From assembly GCA_040289115.1 (NCBI GenBank), contig PSKS01000006.1, positions 1 through 64,000 on the forward strand: a stretch of DNA of 64,000 bases. Reading direction: 5' to 3'. The stretch comes from JAUQQI01 sp040289115. Lineage in GTDB: Bacteria; Chloroflexota; Dehalococcoidia; JAUQQI01. Both the position numbers and the translations under genes were made by a program. The notes beneath the pieces were generated by a model. It was given only the letters and a program-made list of their open reading frames with translations. It did not search any database and was not told the origin of the DNA. Shown here piece after piece: positions 33,271 through 41,286 of this stretch (position 1 is its first letter; the number at the start of each line of letters is the position of its first letter).

Positions 33271-34230
33271 TCAGTAAAACACCGTCCGGGTCCGGTGGCG
33301 GGGCACCGCCTTATACTTCGGCTCCTGGCCCCGGTTCCAGAGCAGGTAATCCAGCTCCCGGGCCGAAACCGGCCGACCGGCCCGGCGTAGTTCGGCCACC
33401 ATGAGCTCGGCGGCATGCACAGCGCAGGCCCGGATCTCGACCTCTTCGGCTGAGCCTTGGGGGATCAGCTCCCCCCGGTCGACCCGCTCGGCCAGAACCG
33501 GGTCGTAGATAAGGACCCCGTCCACCCGCAAGACGTGGGGTACCAGATTATCGGCGAAGATGGTCAGCCCGTCGATATCCCGAAAGTAGCCGTAACCCCG
33601 GCCCTGGAAAGCCAGCCAGAGGTCGGCGCAGGTGAGCTGGGCCCGCTTGTAAAAGGCAACTTCGAAGCCCCGGTAAGGGGCCACGTCCCGGAAGAAGGGC
33701 ATCTCGGCCAGGATATATATAAGCCTTTCAGCCGAATGGTCGGCGGCCTCAACCAGGCGGACAAAATCGCCGCCAAAGCGACCCAAGAGGAGGCGGCCCA
33801 GGTCGTTAAGGGCCCGGGCGAATAGACCCATAAGTTCGGTGCGGGGGCCGCCGTCCGGCTCCTGGCCGAAGATGCGGTGGCAGTCGGCCGGAGTGATTTC
33901 GGTCAGGGTTTGGGCATCCGGGGGGCCGTGGGCCTCGAAGTAATCTTTAAGGGCGGAGGCAATCGTAAAATAGCCCGAAAGGCCGGGCCGCTTTTGGAGC
34001 TGGGGGAAATATCCGGAGCCGAAATTGACGGTATCCAGGGTGAGAATGTAAGCCAGGGTCGCCTCAGGCGGCCCAAAGAAGTGATACCTGGGGTCGAGCT
34101 GAAGTTTGCCCAGCCGGTCGAGGGGCAAACTCCGGGCGTAGGGCCCAATCCGGTCGGCGGCGACCCGAACGAACTGGGCCTGCTGGGCAACCTGGGCGCA
34201 GGATTGTCTTATCCGGTCAAATATGGTCAT
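33271..34230 (-). CDS. queuosine 5'-phosphate N-glycosylase/hydrolase (Qng1, DUF2419)
   Basis: Queuosine salvage enzyme of the DUF2419 family, 319 residues. It releases the queuine base from queuosine monophosphate so the base can be re-used. Conserved blocks visible are LDTVNFGSGYFPQL, the substrate-pocket FRDIDGLTIFADNLVPHVLR with its Asp/Phe, VEIRACAVHAAELMV and SARELDYLLWNRGQE. The family was first studied in eukaryotes and has Chloroflexota members such as a Sphaerobacter protein. No other queuosine genes (tgt, queA, queG) are in the window. It leads the minus run with the penicillin-binding protein and rnhB, which looks like co-transcription without a functional link. Confidence 0.85.
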   Translation of the reverse strand: MTIFDRIRQSCAQVAQQAQFVRVAADRIGPYARSLPLDRLGKLQLDPRYHFFGPPEATLAYILTLDTVNFGSGYFPQLQKRPGLSGYFTIASALKDYFEAHGPPDAQTLTEITPADCHRIFGQEPDGGPRTELMGLFARALNDLGRLLLGRFGGDFVRLVEAADHSAERLIYILAEMPFFRDVAPYRGFEVAFYKRAQLTCADLWLAFQGRGYGYFRDIDGLTIFADNLVPHVLRVDGVLIYDPVLAERVDRGELIPQGSAEEVEIRACAVHAAELMVAELRRAGRPVSARELDYLLWNRGQEPKYKAVPRHRTRTVFY

Positions 34231-34338
34231 GGGCTTAGGTTGTAAAATTTCAGGGCGGGCTTAAACCGACCGCACCATCCCAATTTTCCGACAGCCCGGC
34301 CTCGGTCCTCAAATTCCGGCGGAACAGGAGGTTGACCG

Positions 34339-35763
34339 ATGGGCGAAGTGACCAAGATCTTCGTCGCCGGTGAATGGGTTGAAGGCGAAGGGGACCTTAT
34401 CGAGGACAAGAACCCGTACAACGGCGAGACGGTTGCCGTCGTTCGGCGGGCCAGTGCCCGGCAGATGGAGCTGGCCATTGAGGCGGCCGCTGAAGCCTTT
34501 AAGGCTTACCGGCGGGTGCCGGCCTACAAGCGGGCCGATATGCTCCTGACCGTCAGCCAGAAGATTGCCGCCCGGCAGGAGGAACTGGCCCGAACTATCG
34601 CCCTGGAGGTGGCCAAGCCCATCCGGACGGCCCGGGCCGAAGTTGCCCGGGCCGTCTACACCTTCCGGATCGCCTCGGAAGAGGCCCGGCGGGTTGGGGG
34701 CGAGTACGTGCCGATGGATGCGGTCCCGGCCGGGGAGGGGCGGGTTGGGTACTTTTACCGGCAGCCGGTGGGGGTTGTTGGGGCGATTACCCCCTTTAAC
34801 TTTCCCCTTAACCTGGTTGCCCACAAGGTGGCCCCGGCCCTGGCCGCGGGCAACACCGTGGTGGTAAAGCCCACCGAGAAGGCGCCCCTAACCGCCCTTA
34901 AGCTGGCCGAGATCCTGGAAGAAGCCGGCTTCCCGCCCGGCACCGTGAGCGTCGTGCCAGCCAGCGCCGAGGTGACGGACATCCTCCTGACCAGCCCGAA
35001 GGTGCGCAAGATAAGCTTTACCGGCAGCGTCCCGGTGGGCAAGTATATCCGGGACCGGGTTGGGCTCAAGAAGGTTACCCTTGAGCTTGGGTCTAACTCG
35101 GCCAACATCATCTTCCCCAGCGCCGACCTGGAGCGGGCGGTGGATGCGACCGTATTCGGGGCTTTTGCCCATGCGGGCCAGTCGTGCATCTCGGTCCAGC
35201 GCATTTATCTGCATAAAGATATTGAGCAGGCGTTTCTCGACCGGTTTGTGCCCAGGGTTGAGGCCCTAAAACTGGGGGATCCCCTGCTTGAGGAGACCGA
35301 TGTGGGGCCGATGATCGACGAACCGGCAGCCCAGAAGGTGGAGTCCTGGGTTATCGAGGCCCGGGAGGCCGGGGCGGCCCTGCTTACGGGCGGGCGGCGG
35401 GAGGCCAACATGTTCTGGCCGACGGTTCTGACCCGAACCACCCCGGAGATGAAGGTGGTGTGCGAGGAGGTCTTTGCGCCCCTGGTAGCTGTGGCGACCT
35501 TCAGCACCGTGGATGAGGCCATCCAGCAGGTGAACTTGTCAAACTACGGCCTCAATGCGGCCGTTTTTACCCGGGACCTGGGGGAGACCCTGCGGTGTAT
35601 CGACGAGCTGGAAGTGGGCCAGGTTATCGTAAACGATGCGTCCAACTTCCGGGCCGACCATATGCCGTACGGCGGGGTGAAAGACAGCGGCCTTGGGCGG
35701 GAAGGCCTCCGATATGCCATCGAGGAGATGACCGAAATTAAGCTGGCGGTGATTCGGCCGTAA
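34339..35763 (+). CDS. NAD(P)-dependent aldehyde dehydrogenase
   Basis: Aldehyde dehydrogenase of 474 residues, family ALDH. The catalytic Cys is in FGAFAHAGQSCISVQRIYL and the general-base Glu in LELGSNSANIIFPSAD. The cofactor loop VVVKPTEKAPLTALKL plus TGSVPVGKYI is the Rossmann region. GSNSANIIF, with Ser-Asn in place of the more usual Gly-Lys, and the GQSC context resemble lactaldehyde/succinate-semialdehyde and archaeal-type glyceraldehyde-phosphate dehydrogenases; the aldehyde is not fixed by sequence. The ATG at 34339 has an AGGAGG site. It stands alone and is divergent from the queuosine gene. Confidence 0.92.
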   Translation: MGEVTKIFVAGEWVEGEGDLIEDKNPYNGETVAVVRRASARQMELAIEAAAEAFKAYRRVPAYKRADMLLTVSQKIAARQEELARTIALEVAKPIRTARAEVARAVYTFRIASEEARRVGGEYVPMDAVPAGEGRVGYFYRQPVGVVGAITPFNFPLNLVAHKVAPALAAGNTVVVKPTEKAPLTALKLAEILEEAGFPPGTVSVVPASAEVTDILLTSPKVRKISFTGSVPVGKYIRDRVGLKKVTLELGSNSANIIFPSADLERAVDATVFGAFAHAGQSCISVQRIYLHKDIEQAFLDRFVPRVEALKLGDPLLEETDVGPMIDEPAAQKVESWVIEAREAGAALLTGGRREANMFWPTVLTRTTPEMKVVCEEVFAPLVAVATFSTVDEAIQQVNLSNYGLNAAVFTRDLGETLRCIDELEVGQVIVNDASNFRADHMPYGGVKDSGLGREGLRYAIEEMTEIKLAVIRP

Positions 35764-35969
35764 ACGGCACTTAGGGCCGGAGGCCCCACGGAACCATCAG
35801 GTTCTTTGCCGCGGGAGCTTCACCTGGAGACAGCAGGACTACCCCATACTACCATGCCGCTAACCGAAGGGTGAACCCCCCGGGTGGTCCGGAAGCGGCT
35901 GGGCCATTCCCAGTTTTGCCCGACCTGCAGCGGGAGACAGCCCCCTTCAGCTACTTCCACCAACTCCCA
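35764..35969. other. non-coding stretch after the aldehyde dehydrogenase
   Basis: 206 bp with no credible reading frame. It contains two loosely similar CGGGAG...ACAGC motifs (about 35811 and 35930) and short G/C-rich inverted segments. I recognise no family, so it is listed only to record that nothing else is visible between the gene and the palindrome. Confidence 0.3.
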
Positions 35970-36025
35970 CCAAATATATAGCGGCCAGCTAAGCATAAAC
36001 CATTAGCTGGCCGCTATATATTTGG
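35970..36025. repeat. 23-bp perfect palindrome with 10-nt loop (AT-rich)
   Basis: Arm 35970-35992 and arm 36003-36025 are exact reverse complements, beginning CCAAATATATAGCGGCC on the plus strand; the loop is GCATAAACCA. The AT-rich outer part contrasts with the surrounding DNA. It lies between convergent transcription of the aldehyde dehydrogenase (+) and tRNA-Phe (-, 3' end at 36034), and TTTGGTCTTTTG follows the right arm on the plus strand. It may serve as a bidirectional terminator or be a palindromic mobile remnant. Confidence 0.6.
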
Positions 36026-36033
36026 TCTTTTGT

Positions 36034-36109
<76 letters not shown>

Positions 36110-36308
36110 GGGCAGCCCAAAAACCTGTAACCACCAAACCTAAGTATAACCCCAACAAACCGCCCCTGCCAAGGCCGGCCTACCGGGGCTTTTGCGAAAC
36201 TTCGTCACCTGCGGCGTACGCTGAGGCTCAGTCGGCGGTGGGTTTATATAATAAACTTAAAGGGAAGCGGCAGAAGTTGTCAGTCCGGGGTCGTAGGGAG
36301 CAAAGGCC

Positions 36309-36881
36309 ATGGTCAGCGCCATCCGGATTCAGGACCGGGACCTGCTAAGCCGCCTGAATAACTACCTTGAGGGGCTGGATACCTACCTCCGGGAAGGGAT
36401 CGGCTGGCTCATCTTCAACGCCGACCGCCAACGCACCGCCCGCATCGTCAACTTCATGGTGGACATCCTTAAGGGCCGGCAGCCGCCCGTCGGCTTCACC
36501 TTGATGCCCTGGCGGGACTTCGCCATGAACGCCTACATGCTCAAAATCGAGCTGGCCCACCAGCCCCGGCCAGCCGAAGGCGGCGACCCAAAGGTCCTCC
36601 AGGAATACCGGATCGCCACCCATGTAAGCCTGGAGCTCTACCGCCAGATGGTCGAGCAGAGCCTCATTATCATCACCGGCCTGGTACCCCACTACCCCCA
36701 CGAGGTCACCCACCTGGACGAGATCCTCGACCACCGGTTCCAGCGCCGCCAGGCCACCGTCATCATTACTCCCCGGCTGCCCGAACAGCTCGCCGCCGAC
36801 TTCGAGGCCATCGACCCCTCAAAGAAGCTGTGGCAGCGGATTTTCACCCGGCTCTACGAAACGAGCCTAATCGCCCTCTGA
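36309..36881 (+). CDS. DnaC/IstB-fold protein lacking both Walker motifs
   Basis: Protein of 190 residues not identified by a strong domain name. It aligns by eye with DnaC-type helicase-loader ATPases but has lost the nucleotide site. LREGIGWLIFNADRQRTARI occupies the place of the canonical GLLLxGPxGTGKT, so the P-loop is NADRQRTA. MVEQSLIIITGLVP occupies the place of the Walker B LLIIDDLG, with no Asp pair. After that, LDEILDHRFQRRQATVIITP matches the sensor-1 region (LxxIIDxRYxxxLPTIITSN). It is probably a structural or regulatory pseudo-ATPase. The ATG has a GGGAG site. It lies 200 bp downstream of tRNA-Phe and is followed by an unrelated dehydrogenase. Confidence 0.6.
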   Translation: MVSAIRIQDRDLLSRLNNYLEGLDTYLREGIGWLIFNADRQRTARIVNFMVDILKGRQPPVGFTLMPWRDFAMNAYMLKIELAHQPRPAEGGDPKVLQEYRIATHVSLELYRQMVEQSLIIITGLVPHYPHEVTHLDEILDHRFQRRQATVIITPRLPEQLAADFEAIDPSKKLWQRIFTRLYETSLIAL

Positions 36882-36911
36882 TCGCTCAGACACCCTTCGG
36901 AGGAGAGGGCT

Positions 36912-37913
36912 GTGTCAGAAAGAATTGGTGTCCTCTTTGTAGGCCTCGGGCCCATCGGCCAGGAAGCCGCCCGGCTTTCCCTCACCCGCTCCTATCTCGA
37001 GGTTAAGGGCGGCGTCGACATCGATCCCCAGAAGGCCGGCCAAGACCTGGGGGAACTCCTCGGCCTCGGCCGAAAACTCGGGCTAGGCGTAAGTCCCGAC
37101 CTCACCCGGACCCTTGACGAGACCTCACCAGACGTGGTCGTCCTCTGCACCGGGTCCTACTTTCCCCAAGTTTACCGGCAACTTGCCACCATTATCGAGG
37201 CCGGGGCTAACGTGGTCTCCACTTGCGAGGAGCTCGCCTACCCGTGGGCCGGCTACCCCGACCAGGCCCGCCAGCTGGATATGCTGGCCCAAAAGCACGG
37301 GGTTACCATCCTCGGCACCGGGGTAAACCCCGGCTTTGTGATGGATACGCTGGCCCTTTTTTTCAGCGGCGTCTGCCAGCAGATCCGGCGGGTTTCGGTC
37401 TGGCGAGTCGTCGACGCGGCCAGACGCCGCCGCCAGCTCCAGGAAAAGGTTGGGGTCGGCCTCAGCCAGGAGCAGTTCCGGGCCGCAGCCGCGGCGGGCC
37501 GCGTCCGCCACGTCGGCCTGCGGGAGTCCACTTACTTACTTGCTTCGGGGCTGGGGTGGCGGCTCAACGAATACCGGGAAGAGGTCGAGCCCGTGGTCGC
37601 CGATGAGCCGGCCTCGACTGAGTACTTCACCGTCCGACCCGGGCAGGTGGCCGGCCTGCGGCAGGTGGGGCGGGGCTTCCGGGACGGCGAACCCGTGGTC
37701 GAGCTGACCCTGGAAATCTACGTCGGGGCCAAGAACCCCCGGGACACCCTCGCTATCGACGGGGTTCCGCCCCTCGAGGTTGAGGTTCCCGGTGGGGTCC
37801 ACGGCGACCTTGGAACAGCCGCCTTGGTAGTTAACGCCATCCCCAGGGTGGTCGAAGCAGCGCCTGGGCTCCTGACCATGAAAGACCTGCCCCTGGTTCA
37901 CCTTAGGTTTTAG
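36912..37913 (+). CDS. DapB-like NAD(P)-dependent dehydrogenase (2,4-diaminopentanoate dehydrogenase family)
   Basis: Oxidoreductase of 333 residues related to dihydrodipicolinate reductase and 2,4-diaminopentanoate dehydrogenase. The Rossmann loop is VLFVGLGPIGQEAARLSL, and LGTGVNPGFVMDTLAL is the family signature around the substrate pocket. TSPDVVVLCTGSYFPQVYRQ and ANVVSTCEELAYPW match the same family. Known members act on amino-acid breakdown intermediates (ornithine fermentation), but the substrate here is untested. The GTG start has a GGAGAGGG site. It precedes rimI by 12 bp. Confidence 0.82.
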   Translation: MSERIGVLFVGLGPIGQEAARLSLTRSYLEVKGGVDIDPQKAGQDLGELLGLGRKLGLGVSPDLTRTLDETSPDVVVLCTGSYFPQVYRQLATIIEAGANVVSTCEELAYPWAGYPDQARQLDMLAQKHGVTILGTGVNPGFVMDTLALFFSGVCQQIRRVSVWRVVDAARRRRQLQEKVGVGLSQEQFRAAAAAGRVRHVGLRESTYLLASGLGWRLNEYREEVEPVVADEPASTEYFTVRPGQVAGLRQVGRGFRDGEPVVELTLEIYVGAKNPRDTLAIDGVPPLEVEVPGGVHGDLGTAALVVNAIPRVVEAAPGLLTMKDLPLVHLRF

Positions 37914-37925
37914 GTTCAGTCACCC

Positions 37926-38498
37926 ATGCTTGTCTTCGAAAGGATGAAGCCGGCCGATGTACCGCAGGTCATGCTCATTGAAAAGCGCTCCTTCCCCACC
38001 CCGTGGCCGGAGTCGGCCTTTTACCGGGAGATCACCGAGAACCGCCTGGCCCACTACTTTGTCCTCCGGCAGGAGCCCGACGACCCCAGCCAAAAACCGG
38101 GCGAGCTCATCGGTTACGTAGGCCTATGGGTCTTCCAGGAGGAAGCCCATATCACCACCATCGCCGTCCGTCCCGAGCGGCGGGGACAGGGCTTCGGTGA
38201 ACTGATCCTCCTGAAGGCCATCGAGGCCGCCAGCCGCCTCGGGGCCACCCATGTAACCCTCGAGGTCCGGGTCTCCAACACCGTGGCCCAACGCCTCTAC
38301 GAAAAATACCGGTTCGGTCGCGTCGGCCTACGCAAGGGCTACTACTCCGACACCGGCGAGGACGCCCTCATCATGACGGTAGAGGGCATAAACACCGCAG
38401 GTTACCGGCACTTCCTGGAAAGCTTAAAGGCCAAGCTCACCGCCCGCCTCGGGGAGGTGCGCTGCCCCAACGGGGTGCAGGCGGAGGCCGAGGGCTGA
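37926..38498 (+). CDS. rimI: ribosomal-protein-alanine N-acetyltransferase
   Basis: GNAT-fold acetyltransferase of 190 residues, RimI type. The acetyl-CoA loop is VRPERRGQGFGELIL (motif A), the core strands carry EEAHITTIAVRPE, and EVRVSNTVAQRLYEKYRFGR with GYYSDTGEDALIM is the RimI C-terminal half. It acetylates the N-terminus of ribosomal S18 or other proteins. A C-terminal extension of about 40 residues goes beyond the fold. It is not the missing bCerS-type acyltransferase of sphingolipid synthesis, which is a different GNAT. Confidence 0.88.
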   Translation: MLVFERMKPADVPQVMLIEKRSFPTPWPESAFYREITENRLAHYFVLRQEPDDPSQKPGELIGYVGLWVFQEEAHITTIAVRPERRGQGFGELILLKAIEAASRLGATHVTLEVRVSNTVAQRLYEKYRFGRVGLRKGYYSDTGEDALIMTVEGINTAGYRHFLESLKAKLTARLGEVRCPNGVQAEAEG

Positions 38499-38531
38499 CC
38501 GAAAAGTTGTGGAAAACTCGTGCCGGGGGTA

Positions 38532-38560
38532 TTGACAAAGCCGGCCCGATTTGCTAAAGT
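38532..38560 (+). promoter_or_regulatory. strong sigma70 promoter of the structured RNA
   Basis: TTGACA at 38532-38537 and TAAAGT at 38555-38560 with 17 bp between them, close to consensus. Transcription should start at about 38567, exactly where the GCCGGGG helix of the RNA begins. Confidence 0.75.
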
Positions 38561-38566
38561 AAAAAT

Positions 38567-38783
38567 GCCGGGGCCGGTAGTACGGTAAGGAACCCGGTTA
38601 AAAATCCAGCAGGTACCCCGGCGATTCGGGGAGCCAAGTAGGCTGAGCGGGAAGCGGCCGAAAGGCAATCTCGAGCAACCAGGGGCCGAGGCTCCGACCC
38701 GGCAACGGGTTGGGAATCGGTTACAGTTGCTTGAGATGCCATAAGGCTGCAACCCAACGGCCGAAAGGCTCCCCGAACTTTTT
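38567..38783 (+). ncRNA. candidate structured RNA of about 217 nt, unidentified
   Basis: Self-contained transcription unit in the 343-bp gap before the MmgE/PrpD gene. Two domains are visible. The 5' domain is closed by GCCGGGG (38567-38573) and CCCCGGC (38616-38622). The 3' domain is closed by an 11-bp perfect helix, TTCGGGGAGCC (38625-38635) with GGCTCCCCGAA (38767-38777), followed by TTTTT (38779-38783) as an intrinsic terminator. Inside lie further helices (GGCAATCTCGAGCAAC with GTTGCTTGAGATGCC), a GCAA-tetraloop hairpin near 38697-38716, and two identical CGGCCGAAAGGC words (38655-38666, 38758-38769). CCCCG and CGGGG around 38616-38631 could pair alternatively, as in switches. It is probably an independent RNA or a riboswitch with premature termination; the words GGTTAAAAATCC and GGGGAGCC recall cobalamin and c-di-AMP riboswitches but the diagnostic boxes are missing. 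Confidence 0.55.
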
Positions 38784-38811
38784 GCCTAACCTTTCCCCCC
38801 TGCTTTATAAT
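38782..38811 (+). promoter_or_regulatory. promoter for the MmgE/PrpD gene
   Basis: A perfect TATAAT lies at 38806-38811 with TTGCCT at 38782-38787 (18 bp apart), immediately after the RNA terminator. It gives the downstream gene its own start and argues that the RNA above is separate. Confidence 0.5.
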
Positions 38812-38841
38812 CAGCCGGCGATTCCACAAAGGAGCGTGAGC

Positions 38842-40245
38842 ATGGCCGTCACCCCAACCCTTGCCGAGTTCATCGCCGGTTTCCCAACTGACCGGATCCC
38901 ACTCCCAGCTCTAGACGTGGCAACCCGGGCCATCCTGGACACCCTCGGGGTTGCCTTGGCCGGTTCCGTTGAGCCCCCGGCCACCCTCACTGCCCAGCTC
39001 GCCCCCAACCTGTCCGACGGGGCGGCCCTCTGGGGGCAGAATCGGCACACGACTCCCGCCTACGCCGCCCTCGTCAACGGGGCTGCTGCCCACGCCCTCG
39101 ATTACGACGACGTCCAGCATTCACTCCGGGGCCACCCCAGTGCCCCCGTCGTTCCCGCCCTTTTTGCCGTCGCCGAAACTACCGGTCGGTCCGGCCGGGA
39201 CGTCCTGGCAGCCTACGTCATCGCCGACGAGGTGGCCGGGCGGCTGGGCGCGGCCATCGGCGCGTCACATTACATCGCCGGCTGGCACAACACCTCAACC
39301 CTGGGCGCCCTGGCCGCCGCGGCCGGCTGCGCCCGCCTCCTGGGGCTCGGCCCCGAGGGGACCCGCCGGGCTCTGGGGATTGCCGCCTCCATGGCCTCCG
39401 GCCTTAAGAAAAACTTTGGAACTATGACTAAACCACTTCACGCCGGCCTAGCCGCCCGGGTCGGGGTTGAGGCGGCAACCCTGGCCAGCCTGGACTTCAC
39501 CGCTGATGACTCCAGCCTAGACGGCCCCCTCGGCTTCCTTGCAATTTACTCGGCCGGAGGGGCCATCAAGGCCGAGGCCCTCACCGAGGACCTCGGGGAG
39601 CGCTGGCAGGTCCTCGACCCCGGCATTGCGGTTAAGGTTTACCCCTGCTGCGCCGAAACCCACCGGGCCCTTGATGCCATTTTCCTGCTGCTGGCGGCCG
39701 AACCCTTCCGGCCCGAAGAGGTTGAGGCCGTTGAGGCCCTGGTCTCGCCGGTGGGAACCCCCCTCATCCACACCTCCCCGAAGACCGGCCTGGAAGGGAA
39801 ATTCAGCATCGAATACTGCCTGGCGGCGGCCATCCTGGACCGGCAAATTAACCTGGCAACCTTCACCGACGAGATGGTGAACCGCCCGGAGGTTCGGGCC
39901 CTCATGGCCCGGGTGAAGCGGGTTTGGTACGATTCCCTGCCCGTCGGCAGCGGCCTTCAGGATGACCTTCACAGCGGCGTTGACGTTCCCCTGGTCAAGG
40001 TTTACCTTAAGGACGGCCGGGTTCTCAGCCGGCGGGTGGAGGAGCCTAGGGGCGACCCGAAGAACCCGGTAAGCTGGGAGGAACTGGTTGCCAAGTTCCG
40101 GGACTGCGCCGGCCGAGCGCTCACCCCCGGGGCCGTTGACCGCCTTGTCGCCCTGGTCCGGGAGCTCCCAAACCTCACGGACCTTCGGGAGGTAAGCGCC
40201 CTACTGGCCGGAAGCTCGACGCCCGTGCGGGAGACGACCCGGTGA
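38842..40245 (+). CDS. MmgE/PrpD family protein
   Basis: Member of the 2-methylcitrate dehydratase family, 467 residues. It shows the N-terminal helical domain with ATRAILDTLGVALAGSVEPP, HALDYDDVQHSLRGHPSAPV (the conserved D-Y-D and H-P region near the active site) and GWHNTSTLGALAAAAGCARL. The C-terminal half has YPCCAETHRALDAI. Family members include 2-methylcitrate and aconitate-like dehydratases as well as uncharacterised enzymes, and no prpB/prpC genes are near, so propionate metabolism is not shown. The ATG has an AAAGGAGCG site. The GAF gene overlaps its stop (GTGA). Confidence 0.87.
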   Translation: MAVTPTLAEFIAGFPTDRIPLPALDVATRAILDTLGVALAGSVEPPATLTAQLAPNLSDGAALWGQNRHTTPAYAALVNGAAAHALDYDDVQHSLRGHPSAPVVPALFAVAETTGRSGRDVLAAYVIADEVAGRLGAAIGASHYIAGWHNTSTLGALAAAAGCARLLGLGPEGTRRALGIAASMASGLKKNFGTMTKPLHAGLAARVGVEAATLASLDFTADDSSLDGPLGFLAIYSAGGAIKAEALTEDLGERWQVLDPGIAVKVYPCCAETHRALDAIFLLLAAEPFRPEEVEAVEALVSPVGTPLIHTSPKTGLEGKFSIEYCLAAAILDRQINLATFTDEMVNRPEVRALMARVKRVWYDSLPVGSGLQDDLHSGVDVPLVKVYLKDGRVLSRRVEEPRGDPKNPVSWEELVAKFRDCAGRALTPGAVDRLVALVRELPNLTDLREVSALLAGSSTPVRETTR

Positions 40246-40730
40246 GCACCCCAGGTCTCCAAGATCTGCCGGCTGAGTACGCGGCCAAGCTGGCCGAGCT
40301 CAAAGAAGCCATCACGGGCGCCCGGGACTGGGCCTCCGCCCTGGTGGAGACGGTTCGGCGGCTGCGGGATGCCTTCGGCAAGTACCAGTGGGTGGGCATC
40401 TACTGGGTGATCCACCACCAGCTGGTCCTCCTGGCCTGGGACGGTCCGGAGCCCACCGCCCACGGGCGAATCCCCATTGGGGTCGGCATCTGCGGCCTGG
40501 CCGCCGAGACCGGCCAGACGGTGGTGGTCCCCGACGTCACCAAGGAACCCCGCTACCTGGCCTGCTTTCCGTACACCCGCTCGGAAATCGTGGTGCCCAT
40601 CAAGCGGGACGGGCGGGTCCTGGGCGAGGTCGACATCGACAGCAACCTACTGGACCCTTTCGGCTCCGAAGACCGGGTGTTCCTGGAGGCGGTAGCCGGC
40701 CTGCTGGCGGAGAAGTATCCCGGCAACTGA
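40242..40730 (+). CDS. GAF-domain protein, free methionine-R-sulfoxide reductase-like
   Basis: Single GAF domain of 162 residues. The core is KYQWVGIYWVIHHQLVLLAW, then IPIGVGICGLAAETGQTVVV with a Cys at the GxCG position, PRYLACFPYTRSEIVVPI with a second Cys, and LGEVDIDSN. Those two cysteines and the SEIVVPI segment match the redox-active sites of free methionine-(R)-sulfoxide reductase (fRMsr). The GTG start overlaps the preceding stop. Enzyme versus small-molecule sensor cannot be separated by sequence alone, but the paired Cys favours the reductase. Confidence 0.78.
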   Translation: MSTPGLQDLPAEYAAKLAELKEAITGARDWASALVETVRRLRDAFGKYQWVGIYWVIHHQLVLLAWDGPEPTAHGRIPIGVGICGLAAETGQTVVVPDVTKEPRYLACFPYTRSEIVVPIKRDGRVLGEVDIDSNLLDPFGSEDRVFLEAVAGLLAEKYPGN

Positions 40731-40734
40731 AGGC

Positions 40735-41277
40735 TCAGGCCGTAGTCCGAAGCTCCCGAAGCCGGCGCCGGAGCATGCCCTCCGGGTCGAGGCGGTTGGC
40801 CACGGCTTCAGCAGACTCCAGGCCGAAAGTTTCCAGGAACTGGCGGGTCACGCCATAAAGGGCCGGCCGGCCCGGCCCCTCGGCCCAGCCCACGACCTCC
40901 ACCAGGCCCCTGGCCACCAGCACGGCCAGCGCCCGCTCAGAAGATACCCCCCGAACCCGGTCCACCTCGGCCCGAGTCACCGGCTGGAGAAGGGCCACCA
41001 CCGCCAGGGTTTCCAGCAGGGGCCGGGAAAGCTTCGGCGGCGGCTCTAGCTCGAAGAACCGGCGCACCGCCGGGGCCGCCTCCGGGGCGGTGACCAGGGC
41101 CACCGTGTCCCGAAACCGCTGGAGCCGGACCCCCCGCCCGGCCAGGACAGCCTCAAGGCGGTCCAGGGCGGCCTGGGTATCTTCAAGGGATAGTTGAGCG
41201 GCCTGAGCAAGCCGCCCCATCGGAACGGGTCGGCCGGCGGCAAAGAGGAGGGCCTCGATAATTTGTTCAGAATCCAA
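40735..41277 (-). CDS. scpB: segregation and condensation protein B
   Basis: Winged-helix kleisin partner of the SMC condensin complex, 180 residues. It shows IIEALLFAAGRPVPMGRLAQ (first winged helix) and LLETLAVVALLQPVTRAEVD with GVSSERALAVLVARGLVEVV (second winged helix). The TTG start at 41277 is preceded by GGGGA. ScpA and SMC genes are outside the window. It is the 3' gene of a run with amaP and mtaB, and its stop lies close to the convergent GAF gene. Confidence 0.9.
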   Translation of the reverse strand: MDSEQIIEALLFAAGRPVPMGRLAQAAQLSLEDTQAALDRLEAVLAGRGVRLQRFRDTVALVTAPEAAPAVRRFFELEPPPKLSRPLLETLAVVALLQPVTRAEVDRVRGVSSERALAVLVARGLVEVVGWAEGPGRPALYGVTRQFLETFGLESAEAVANRLDPEGMLRRRLRELRTTA

Positions 41278-41286
41278 CCCGTCCCC

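Noticed and set aside
35764..35969. Possible insertion-sequence or TnpB-RNA remnant
   Set aside because: No transposase fragment and no recognisable end; the similarity of two short motifs is too weak.
37926..38498. rimI as the missing ceramide synthase of the SPT cluster
   Set aside because: It has RimI-specific motifs and is 5 kb away with other genes between.
38567..38783. Naming the structured RNA as cobalamin, c-di-AMP, TPP or SRP RNA
   Set aside because: Only short words match: no B12 box (GACCTGCC), no TPP second half, no SRP GGAA loop with AGCA, and no complete c-di-AMP core. Left as unidentified.
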